From the IMG/VR virus record IMGVR_UViG_3300042468_000760, positions 1 to 28,448 of that record: 28,448 bases of DNA. One strand, given 5' to 3'. The notes below the pieces were generated by a model, which had not been told where the DNA came from, did not search any database, and saw only the letters and a program-made list of their open reading frames with translations. This document shows, piece after piece, positions 1 through 6,201 of this stretch (positions are counted from its first letter, which is position 1; each line of letters begins with the position of its first letter). This DNA comes from a virus. The translations under genes were made by a program, and so were the position numbers.

Positions 1-410
1 ATCATCGCCGCGCCCACACCCTTCTTGGTCGAGCCGATCGCCGTCATGCTTTGCGCCTCTTCCTCCAAGTGTTCCTCGGTCACCACCGCTGCATGCGGAT
101 GGATAAGGATCTGGATATTTTTCGCGTCGATTATATCCTTGCACTGTTCGATCTCGGCCAGGAGCTGCGCCGGATTAATCACCGAGCCTGGGCCCAGTAA
201 CACCCTACGCAGGTAGGGGGCGACGATTCCGTTTGCCAAATGTGTATGCACGAATTTACGCCCCTTGGCGTCAATGAACGTATGCCCCGCGTTGGGTGCC
301 CACGCGGTGATCACCGTGTCGTATCCCTCATAAGTCGCCAGGGTGCCTACGATCAGCCCCTTGCCCGTGCTGCCGAATTGAAGGTCAATGACCAAATCTA
401 TTTTCTTCAT
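1..410 (-). CDS. purZ: PurZ-type 2-aminoadenylosuccinate synthetase, N-terminal part (gene runs off the left edge)
   Basis: The first 136 codons of an adenylosuccinate-synthetase-fold GTPase are visible; the rest lies beyond the left edge. The P-loop reads DLQFGSTGKG (residues 9-18). Cellular PurA has GDEGKGK here, with an aspartate acting as catalytic base; in this protein that position is Ser14. Loss of this Asp to Ser or Gly is the known mark of PurZ, which joins aspartate to dGMP (not IMP) on the way to 2-aminoadenine nucleotides. The NAGHT motif with the general acid (His43) is kept, and GSTKKGVGAA (about 125-134) replaces the IMP-loop TTGRGIGPAY of PurA. The ATG overlaps the polymerase stop in an ATGA junction, so the two are probably translationally coupled. 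An ordinary PurA is the alternative, but the Ser substitution and the polymerase neighbour argue against it. Confidence 0.9.
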   Translation of the reverse strand, partial: MKKIDLVIDLQFGSTGKGLIVGTLATYEGYDTVITAWAPNAGHTFIDAKGRKFVHTHLANGIVAPYLRRVLLGPGSVINPAQLLAEIEQCKDIIDAKNIQILIHPHAAVVTEEHLEEEAQSMTAIGSTKKGVGAAM

Positions 411-2245
411 CCTTTTGCCTCGTACCAGTCTTCACCCAAGCCCCAATCACAGGTAATCGGTACCCGGAGCTTGATCGGGCAATCGATTCCATCAAATGTA
501 GTGTAAATCTGCGCGATCTTGTCCGCGTGATCCAGCGAGTCCTTATCGAGCGAGATCCCGACCTCGTCGTGCACGGACAGCAGCAGCCGTCCCACCCCGT
601 GACCGGTGAGATAACGGTGCAGCTCGATGAGCTTCATTTTCATGCAGTCGGCGGAAGTCGCTTGGTAAATCAGCCCCGACGCCTTGTGCACGAACTGCCC
701 ACCTGGGAACCGAATATGCCGCCCCATGATCGAGTGCACGTACCCGCGCTCTTTGGCGATCGAACTCGCCTTGTTCGCCATATTCCGCATCCCGGGGTTC
801 GCCGCATGGTACCGCTCGAAGAGTTCCATCGCCTCGGGTCCCGCCTTCAGGTACAGATTCCCATTTGGCCCGGTCTCCTCGGTGTAGGGCAGTCCGCACT
901 CTTGGGCCAGTCGCCCGGACCCCATATTGAAGGCGAGTCCAAGATTAATGGCTTTCGAGGAGGGTCCCCCCGCGTACTGCGCGTTCCTCGGGATGCCGGT
1001 CATGTCGGAGACCAATTGGTGAAAATCCAGGTTCGGATTCTCGCGGTAGGCCTCCAGAATGGACGGTACCTGCCCGTAATGGTTCGCGACCCGAAATTCG
1101 AACTGCGACCAATCGAGACCTAGCCATTTCGCGCCGTGATCCGCCTTGAAGATCGGACGCACGAGCGATTTGATCGCCACGTCCCGCGACGGGATTTGCT
1201 GCAGTGCAGGATTGGTGATCGAGAGTCGTCCGGTGCCGGTCCCCGCTTCTGAATCGTTCTTGGTCTGGTTATAATTGCAGTGAATGACTCCATCCTGCTG
1301 GTGCCCGAGGATATGACCCTGAATAAAGGTGTCCCGGGTCTTGAGCATTTTGCGGAGATCGAGAATCATCTTCGCCGCCGGATGCTTCATGCGACGTAGA
1401 CAATCGGCATCGATCGACGCCTTGCCGCCGTCGGTCTTCCCGGCCCGGGTGCCATCGATCAGGTACCACTCATTGTCCTCACCCAGGGTCGGCTTAAATA
1501 GCTGCGCGATCGATCCGGAGGGGTTCGGGTTGATCTCGAACCCGGCCTCCCTATTCAGATCCCGCTGCATATCGTCGATGCGCTTCGTGAGGTGACGAGA
1601 GGCCCTCTCGGCCATATCGACGTCGACCCGCACTCCCTCGGTCTCCATGTCGATAATAACGGGCATCAAATCCCGCTCGAGTCTGTGCACTCGATGAAGA
1701 TTTTGCTTTTCGATCTCGCTCCGCTGCCACAGGTAGAGCTGCCGGGTGACTACCGCATCCTGGATTGCATACCGCGCCACGACCTCCTGAGGAGCGCGTG
1801 AAATGTTCGGCATCTGCGCGTTGCGTGTAGCACGACCCCCAAATAGCTTCGCCAGTTCATCGTAGATCTCCGTGTCCTTCTGCGCCCCGACGTACTTCCG
1901 CGCCAAAAAATCGAGTCCATAAGTCGGCTCATGCTCATTAATTAGCGCCGCCCGAATCATCGTACAATCAATCCGATCGGTCGGGATTCCGACTCGGGCT
2001 TCGCGCAGGAAGTGCAGGTCGAACTTGAAATTATGTCCGACCCAGACGCCCACGCGATCCTCGGCGATCAGGTCAACCATCCAATCCAGGATCTTCGGAG
2101 TCGCCCGTACATCCCAATACCCAGCGGTGCCATCGGGAAGTGCAATAGAGACCCCGAACACATGGTCCTCCCACCACTTGAGCCCGGTGGTCTCGGTATC
2201 TACCACCAAGTAGGGGATCTGGCCGTCAATGCGTGGGATATTCAT
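407..2245 (-). CDS. Family A DNA polymerase with 3'-5' exonuclease (DpoZ-like)
   Basis: This 612-aa replicative polymerase lacks the 5'-3' nuclease domain of bacterial Pol I. Proofreading domain: Exo I D16-x-E18, Exo II HNFKFD (71-76), Exo III YAIQD (159-163). Polymerase domain: TGRLSITNPALQQIP (338-352), motif A DWSQFEFR (378-385), motif B around K431, motif C VHDE (558-561). Motif B departs from E. coli Pol I: F762 corresponds to L435, Y766 to F439, and no Arg sits four residues before the Lys. I start at ATG 2245, which overlaps the upstream TGA as TGATG; a TTG one codon earlier is possible. The next gene, purZ, begins inside its stop codon. Z-genome phages carry such a PolA-type polymerase (DpoZ) beside purZ, so this is its likely role. 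The family assignment is certain; Z preference is inferred. Confidence 0.93.
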   Translation of the reverse strand: MNIPRIDGQIPYLVVDTETTGLKWWEDHVFGVSIALPDGTAGYWDVRATPKILDWMVDLIAEDRVGVWVGHNFKFDLHFLREARVGIPTDRIDCTMIRAALINEHEPTYGLDFLARKYVGAQKDTEIYDELAKLFGGRATRNAQMPNISRAPQEVVARYAIQDAVVTRQLYLWQRSEIEKQNLHRVHRLERDLMPVIIDMETEGVRVDVDMAERASRHLTKRIDDMQRDLNREAGFEINPNPSGSIAQLFKPTLGEDNEWYLIDGTRAGKTDGGKASIDADCLRRMKHPAAKMILDLRKMLKTRDTFIQGHILGHQQDGVIHCNYNQTKNDSEAGTGTGRLSITNPALQQIPSRDVAIKSLVRPIFKADHGAKWLGLDWSQFEFRVANHYGQVPSILEAYRENPNLDFHQLVSDMTGIPRNAQYAGGPSSKAINLGLAFNMGSGRLAQECGLPYTEETGPNGNLYLKAGPEAMELFERYHAANPGMRNMANKASSIAKERGYVHSIMGRHIRFPGGQFVHKASGLIYQATSADCMKMKLIELHRYLTGHGVGRLLLSVHDEVGISLDKDSLDHADKIAQIYTTFDGIDCPIKLRVPITCDWGLGEDWYEAKG

Positions 2246-2520
2246 CAAAATGGGATTTCGTCGTCTATATCGTCGAAATCCGTAGCCGCGTTCTTGCGAC
2301 CCGTGTTCCCGCGATTCGGCGCATCCTTCGGGGAGAGCTTGATCGAGAAGTAACGCTTTCCCTCGATCTTGGACCCGGGCTTGCCGGTATTGACCCAGGC
2401 GGATACCCAGAAGTCCCGGCCCTCGACGTTGAGCGATCCGGTGAACTCGGGGTGCGAGTCCGTGGTGCGATTCTCGTTCCGCATCAGCAGCCCGGAATTG
2501 GTGTTGTCGTACTGTTTCAT
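2245..2520 (-). CDS. Small SSB-like single-stranded DNA-binding protein
   Basis: A 91-aa protein whose centre (about residues 28-67) alternates aromatic, hydrophobic and basic residues (GRDFWVSAWVNTG, KRYFSIKLSPKD), as in small OB-fold or DUF736-type phage proteins. The C-terminus is acidic and ends in Phe (DFDDIDDEIPF). That tail is the hallmark of bacterial and phage SSBs and normally docks partner replication proteins. The start is set by GAGG five bases before ATG 2520. It is the first gene after a consensus promoter and its stop overlaps the polymerase start, so it is probably made together with the polymerase. The single-stranded DNA-binding role is inferred from the tail and context; I cannot confirm the fold. 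Confidence 0.72.
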   Translation of the reverse strand: MKQYDNTNSGLLMRNENRTTDSHPEFTGSLNVEGRDFWVSAWVNTGKPGSKIEGKRYFSIKLSPKDAPNRGNTGRKNAATDFDDIDDEIPF

Positions 2521-2547
2521 GTAGTCCTCTATAGTGGTGAAGGGTCT

Positions 2548-2576
2548 ATTATATCACTCGTGGGATTATCTGTCAA
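2548..2576 (-). promoter_or_regulatory. Consensus sigma-70 promoter upstream of the SSB-polymerase-purZ genes
   Basis: On the minus strand there is a perfect -35 TTGACA (2576-2571), a 17-base spacer (2570-2554) and a perfect -10 TATAAT (2553-2548). A TGA just before the -10 forms an extended -10 (TGnTATAAT). The -35 overlaps the stop codon of the UvrD-like gene. The leader is short: ATAGAGGA supplies the ribosome site and ATG 2520 lies 28 bases past the -10. It should give strong, independent expression of the SSB, polymerase and purZ genes by host RNA polymerase. Confidence 0.88.
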
Positions 2577-3994
2577 TTATCTAGGTTATAGCCATTGTAG
2601 CCCTCCACGATATCCAGTACGTCTTTGCTGCGAGTTAGCGCCACATACCACACCCGGATCTCGTCGTCCGGCTTAGCATGAGCACTGTCCGCCACGCGAT
2701 TCGTCATATCCGTAAGTACGATGACGCGATCCGCCTCATGGCCTTTAGCCGCGTGAATAGTGGAGAGTCGAATAGTAGGCTCCACATCGATGTCGACCTC
2801 CTGGTAGTAATCGATGACGCGGTGCGGCATTTCGATCGCAATGTAGAAAGGGGACGCGACGATCGCCATGTAATCGTTTCTTTCGAGCGCTGCCTTTGTC
2901 TCTGCTGATCCCACTGCAAAGAGAGCCGATCGATCAGAGTCTGATAGACGTTTTCCGTCGCGAATCTTGTTGTATGATCGAAGGCCAATGGCATACCGAT
3001 TCTGGAACATTCCCGGACGGCCCGACTCCCGAACGTAGGGGATGCGGCGGTCGATGAGCGCGTTTTCAGCTTCACGCAGGATTGAATGCGTCCGTGCCAA
3101 AACCAGCGTATCCTCGCCGTGTTCAACATCAATCGACGCCATTGACCCATGGTTCCGTACTGTGCCTGGGCGTCCACAAGAATCAAAATCCTTATCCACG
3201 CGGAAAAGGACTCGACGAATGAGAGACTGGGACTTCTGGTGCACTGCAACAGGAAGTCGATGCGAGAGCGAGAGCACAACGCTATCACCCTTGTGCTTCG
3301 CGCAGAATTTTGCCATACCGTGTGGATCAGCGCCCGACCAAGCATATATTGCTTGGTCATCATCCCCCGCGACAAAGACTTGATGTGCGCGTTTTGCGAG
3401 CCGCTCAATAACACGCCACTGCAGAGGTGAAAGGTCTTGTGCCTCGTCGACGAATAGGACTTCAATTCCCTGTCGAACAGCTCCGGCACTGGCCCTCTCG
3501 AGCATGTCGGTGAAGTCGTAGTAACCGTAGGTCTTCTTCCAGTTCGCGTACGCCGAGACGAACATTTCATATTCTGCACGAGTGCCCGGACGATCCGAAA
3601 TCTCGTAGACTTCGGAAGGGTGACTGAAGGTGTTTCGCGCATAATTCAGCAGATCCAAATAGGCGTCCCCATCGGTGCGCTCTTCATCGTCCTCGGGGGA
3701 CTTGCCGACGATCGGAATACCGGTGACTTTCGAGAATTCACGCAGCTTAATATGGTCCACCACCTGGGCTTGCTTCAATCCCAAAGAGCGAAACGCCATC
3801 GCGTGAATCGTGGATACGTTATCGGACCTCTTCAGGCCGAGCCTAGATAACGCCTCACTCGCCGCCGCACGGGTGAACGACAGAAACGCTATCCGCTCGG
3901 CCTGGACACCGGTCTCGCGCGTGTGCTGCACTAATCGCAGCAACTCCGTGGTCTTACCGGTGCCAGGAGGACCGTAGATGGCCCGAACGTGCAT
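2573..3994 (-). CDS. UvrD/Dda-like superfamily 1A DNA helicase
   Basis: A 473-aa ATP-dependent 3'-5'-type DNA helicase. The SF1A motifs appear in order: I GPPGTGKT (8-15), Ia FLSFTRAAA (37-45), II VDEAQD (182-187), III GDDDQAIYAWSG (210-221), IV SHRLP (244-248), V STIHAAKGHEADR (411-423) and VI WYVALTRS (449-456). It is shorter than UvrD or Rep (about 700 aa), closer to compact phage helicases such as T4 Dda, with reduced accessory domains. Its ATG overlaps the stop of the upstream small gene (TGATG). Its own end overlaps the promoter of the ssb-like gene. It probably works in fork progression, recombination or repair during phage replication. Confidence 0.92.
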   Translation of the reverse strand: MHVRAIYGPPGTGKTTELLRLVQHTRETGVQAERIAFLSFTRAAASEALSRLGLKRSDNVSTIHAMAFRSLGLKQAQVVDHIKLREFSKVTGIPIVGKSPEDDEERTDGDAYLDLLNYARNTFSHPSEVYEISDRPGTRAEYEMFVSAYANWKKTYGYYDFTDMLERASAGAVRQGIEVLFVDEAQDLSPLQWRVIERLAKRAHQVFVAGDDDQAIYAWSGADPHGMAKFCAKHKGDSVVLSLSHRLPVAVHQKSQSLIRRVLFRVDKDFDSCGRPGTVRNHGSMASIDVEHGEDTLVLARTHSILREAENALIDRRIPYVRESGRPGMFQNRYAIGLRSYNKIRDGKRLSDSDRSALFAVGSAETKAALERNDYMAIVASPFYIAIEMPHRVIDYYQEVDIDVEPTIRLSTIHAAKGHEADRVIVLTDMTNRVADSAHAKPDDEIRVWYVALTRSKDVLDIVEGYNGYNLDN

Positions 3995-4296
3995 CAGACT
4001 TTATTCTCGTCCAGCCGATGATCACCGCACCAGTCGGTCGTGAAAACCACCGGATAGCCGCCCATGGTTGGCGCATGACGACGGCAGCGGCCAACGATTT
4101 TCTCGTCGCTGATGCCTTGCGCCCTGGCGGCCGGCGCCTTGGCCACAAACCACATACAGGTCTGGCAGCGCATCCCAGCAGAGCGGTGCTTCCAGGGGTC
4201 TTTTTCTCCTCCCTTCGTGAACTGGACAGGCCCACCAGGATAGTTGATCGTTGGGCCTTGAAACTCCGGGATGGTGCTTGCGTTACTTGTGCTCAT
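3994..4296 (-). CDS. Small four-Cys (putative zinc-binding) phage protein
   Basis: I set the start at ATG 4296 (100 aa), because GGAG lies 8 bases upstream and the previous stop is separated by a single base (TGA-G-ATG). A longer in-frame reading from 4425 would overlap the whole upstream gene and is unlikely. Residues that could bind a metal are C44-x2-C47, C71-x2-H74 and C90-x2-H93. Between them is a GRCRRHAP segment and a WCGDH ending. Small phage proteins with this RCxxC...RxAP...WCGxH pattern are common but have no assigned function that I know of. A nucleic-acid-binding zinc ribbon is possible. It sits between the anti-CBASS candidate and the UvrD-like helicase. Confidence 0.78.
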   Translation of the reverse strand: MSTSNASTIPEFQGPTINYPGGPVQFTKGGEKDPWKHRSAGMRCQTCMWFVAKAPAARAQGISDEKIVGRCRRHAPTMGGYPVVFTTDWCGDHRLDENKV

Positions 4297-4297
4297 C

Positions 4298-4534
4298 TCA
4301 GTATCTCCACGTCGCGGCTTTGACGGCCCACATCTGGGCGGTCTGCAGCTCGGTGATAGCGATGCTCGCCATGCGCGCGATCTCCGCGTTGGGCTGATTG
4401 GTGCGCAGCTCGTGAATCTCATCAATCAGATCGGCGCACTTGCGCTTGATCGCCTCGACCGTCGGGTCGCCACTAGGGTTAAAGGTAAGGCCCACTGCCT
4501 TCTCACCAAACGTCATTGGTCCTTCGTTTTCCAT
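4298..4534 (-). CDS. Acb2/Tad1-like cyclic-nucleotide sponge (probable anti-CBASS protein)
   Basis: This 78-aa protein has an N-terminal GLTFNPSGDP segment (15-24), a predicted helix over about 25-44, and a C-terminal helix containing MASIAITELQTAQMWAVKAA (55-74). The last segment matches my recollection of the phage Acb2/Tad1 hairpin family, especially the E-x2-R-x-x-S-x-A-x-T-x-L-x-x-A-x-MWAVKA pattern. Characterised Acb2 proteins form hexamers that bind cyclic di- and trinucleotides and so starve CBASS effectors of their signal. The start is well supported: AGGAGG lies five bases before ATG 4534, and the preceding stop TAG is part of that ribosome site (TAGGAGG). A small structural protein of the same fold without sponge activity is the alternative. 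Confidence 0.75.
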   Translation of the reverse strand: MENEGPMTFGEKAVGLTFNPSGDPTVEAIKRKCADLIDEIHELRTNQPNAEIARMASIAITELQTAQMWAVKAATWRY

Positions 4535-4543
4535 GATGTCCTC

Positions 4544-5293
4544 CTAGTACTCAGTTTCGCCAACATCGGCAGCGTCGTAATCATTGCTGACCTTAACACC
4601 ACCGGACTTGATCGTGGTGAAGAGCTGGAGCGCACGATCGTAAAGCGATTTGTTCACAAATCCCAGCGGTGCAATGTTGAAATTGTAATAGGACTCGTTC
4701 CGCGCGTTGGTCTCCTCGACCGAAGACAACGTGTAAGCCCGAGCGAACGAATCCATGTTGGTCATACGCACCAACGAATTCCAACGCTTGCTGACCTTCA
4801 TCTTCGACTTGCTCATCGAGAGCACAGCCTCGGTGACCTGCCCCAGATGATGCACAAGCACAAAGTGCTGCGCGGTGTCTATCGCTTCGAGTCCATCCTC
4901 ACCGAGCTTAGAGATTTCGGCTAATGCGTCCTCGCGGGTGTTAAACGCACCCCGGAAGCCATTGCTGCCGCCGCCACCGAGCTTGCGGTCCTTCCAGATC
5001 AGGTACTGCTTGGTGTAGAACACCGGGATCACGGTGACCGACTCGCCGTAAAGCTCACGGGTCACGTTATTGAAAAGCATCCCCTCTTCGGCCCCCTCGA
5101 TGTATGAGGAATCCTTCTTGTTTCGCGCCGGGGAAAGCGCCTGGATCACCTCGATTCGAGGAATGATCATGTCGTCCGTCGTGATGTTCTCCGTTCCCCG
5201 CGTCGTGCCGGTCGGGAGCCACTCGGGAGCATCCGTAGTGACAATATCGAAATCGCTTTTCGCGGCAGTTACTAACTCTTTAGCTTTCGCCAT
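4544..5293 (-). CDS. Conserved phage protein of unknown function in the replication block
   Basis: A 249-aa soluble protein with no signal peptide or membrane segment. The N-terminal 30 residues look flexible. A core follows with MIIPRIEVIQALSPARNK (42-59), an EGAEEGMLFN segment and YLIWKDRK before a Gly-rich GGGG loop. The C-terminal tail is acidic (NDYDAADVGETEY), a feature seen in single-stranded DNA-binding proteins and other replication partners. Similar proteins recur in phage replication modules as hypothetical proteins. A role in binding single-stranded DNA or recombination is possible but not shown. The start is fixed by GGAG nine bases upstream, inside the loop of an inverted repeat (5294-5313). 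Confidence 0.85.
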   Translation of the reverse strand: MAKAKELVTAAKSDFDIVTTDAPEWLPTGTTRGTENITTDDMIIPRIEVIQALSPARNKKDSSYIEGAEEGMLFNNVTRELYGESVTVIPVFYTKQYLIWKDRKLGGGGSNGFRGAFNTREDALAEISKLGEDGLEAIDTAQHFVLVHHLGQVTEAVLSMSKSKMKVSKRWNSLVRMTNMDSFARAYTLSSVEETNARNESYYNFNIAPLGFVNKSLYDRALQLFTTIKSGGVKVSNDYDAADVGETEY

Positions 5294-5313
5294 TTGTAAT
5301 TACTCCATTACAA
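5294..5313 (-). promoter_or_regulatory. Inverted repeat enclosing the ribosome-binding site
   Basis: A perfect 7-base inverted repeat (TTGTAAT ... ATTACAA) abuts the ATG of the 249-aa gene. The six-base loop contains its GGAG ribosome site. In RNA the hairpin would display or occlude the site; in DNA it is a symmetrical operator-sized element. The rest of the short gap (5314-5362) holds only weak GC hairpins without a T-run. Confidence 0.5.
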
Positions 5314-5362
5314 TTAACAGACGGGACCTCCCGCCAGTACCCGGCTCGCGCCGAATTCGTTC

Positions 5363-5806
5363 TCATGCCTTCGTAATCGAGGCACGTGTAAAAGGGGAGA
5401 CGTTCAGGAGATCATCCGGATACGCCTCGCCGCTCTTGACCATATTCTTCACCGTGGCTTTCAACGTCGACGGATTCACCGTCTCGGCGATCAGGTCCGA
5501 CCGACCGTTATCGCGCAGCCACTGGTAGAAATCACCCTTCTTGTCCGCCTTGACCGACACGTGCATATCTGCGGTTAGCGACACCCGCCCCACCCCGGTG
5601 ACGTTGATTCGGTCGATCCCCTCCTCTTCCATCTGCCCGGGGATCTTGGTGATTCGCAAGAAGTCGAAATGCTTGTTCAGTTCCTTCGTCTGAGCTTCAA
5701 GCCGGTCCTTCTTGCTCTGAATCTCGTGCATGCGGATTATCAGCTCGGTGAGCTTCAACCCGTCGTAGATCCGGAATTCTTCGTTGAGTGCGTCTTCAGA
5801 TGACAT
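5363..5806 (-). CDS. Conserved phage protein with N-terminal coiled coil, unknown function
   Basis: A 147-aa protein. Residues about 18-50 are rich in charged and heptad-spaced hydrophobic residues (LTELIIRMHEIQSKKDRLEAQ) and probably form a coiled coil. A compact segment around GRVSLTADMHVSVK follows, then a helical part containing FYQWLRDNGRSDLI. The start has a strong ribosome site (GGAGGT five bases before ATG 5806) and lies 11 bases inside the end of the upstream gene. Comparable proteins sit in the replication blocks of many phages, but I know of no tested function. No catalytic motif is visible. Confidence 0.82.
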   Translation of the reverse strand: MSSEDALNEEFRIYDGLKLTELIIRMHEIQSKKDRLEAQTKELNKHFDFLRITKIPGQMEEEGIDRINVTGVGRVSLTADMHVSVKADKKGDFYQWLRDNGRSDLIAETVNPSTLKATVKNMVKSGEAYPDDLLNVSPFTRASITKA

Positions 5807-6143
5807 CTTCTACCTCCGTCGTATCGATTTCTACAAGGACCAGAGTGTATATCCGGTCTCGGTTATTCCACTTGAGCACTGGGAACTTTCGGACGCCCTG
5901 AGCTGCCAGTACAGCGAATACAATCCCCGTGACAATTGGGGATCCAGACGGTGCGATATAGTCACGCTCCGGGTCAAAGGTCTCGAGCTTCGACCGGATG
6001 ACGTGTACCAGTTTACGGTTATGGACCGAAGTTCGTACATTCGAGACCTCAGACGCGGTTAAAAATGTGGGCTCCCCCCACCGATCGAGGTCGGTGTAGT
6101 TCGCGGTAGTGACCTCTTGGGTCACGAATACTCGGGATGACAT
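5796..6143 (-). CDS. Hypothetical phage protein, 115 aa
   Basis: I do not recognise the function. It is a soluble 115-aa protein with PSGSPIVTGIVFAVLAAQG (65-83) as its most hydrophobic part, too short and interrupted for a clear membrane segment. A KWNNRDRIYTLVLVEID strand-like segment (90-106) and an acidic end follow. The ribosome site GAGG is seven bases before ATG 6143, in a leader downstream of an extended -10 promoter. It is the first gene of a cluster of five small genes that separates the SNF2-like helicase from the UvrD-like helicase. Its end overlaps the next gene by 11 bases. Confidence 0.78.
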   Translation of the reverse strand: MSSRVFVTQEVTTANYTDLDRWGEPTFLTASEVSNVRTSVHNRKLVHVIRSKLETFDPERDYIAPSGSPIVTGIVFAVLAAQGVRKFPVLKWNNRDRIYTLVLVEIDTTEVEDVI

Positions 6144-6172
6144 CGCTCTATTCCTCTATGTAGCAGACTCCT

Positions 6173-6201
6173 ATTATACCACTAGGAGAGTAATCGACGT
6201 A
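6173..6201 (-). promoter_or_regulatory. Extended -10 promoter upstream of the five-small-gene cluster
   Basis: On the minus strand TGGTATAAT (6181-6173) is an extended -10 element. No good -35 is present; the best match is TTACGT with an 18-base spacer. It overlaps the stop codon of the SNF2-like helicase and is followed by the same ATAGAGGA leader seen downstream of the promoter at 2548-2576. A 6-bp inverted repeat CTCCTA/TAGGAG flanks the -10. Confidence 0.6.

Noticed and set aside
2704-3642. A 312-codon minus-strand frame inside the UvrD-like gene
   Set aside because: It overlaps a gene with all helicase motifs, is Arg/Ser/Thr-rich without a domain, and has no ribosome site.
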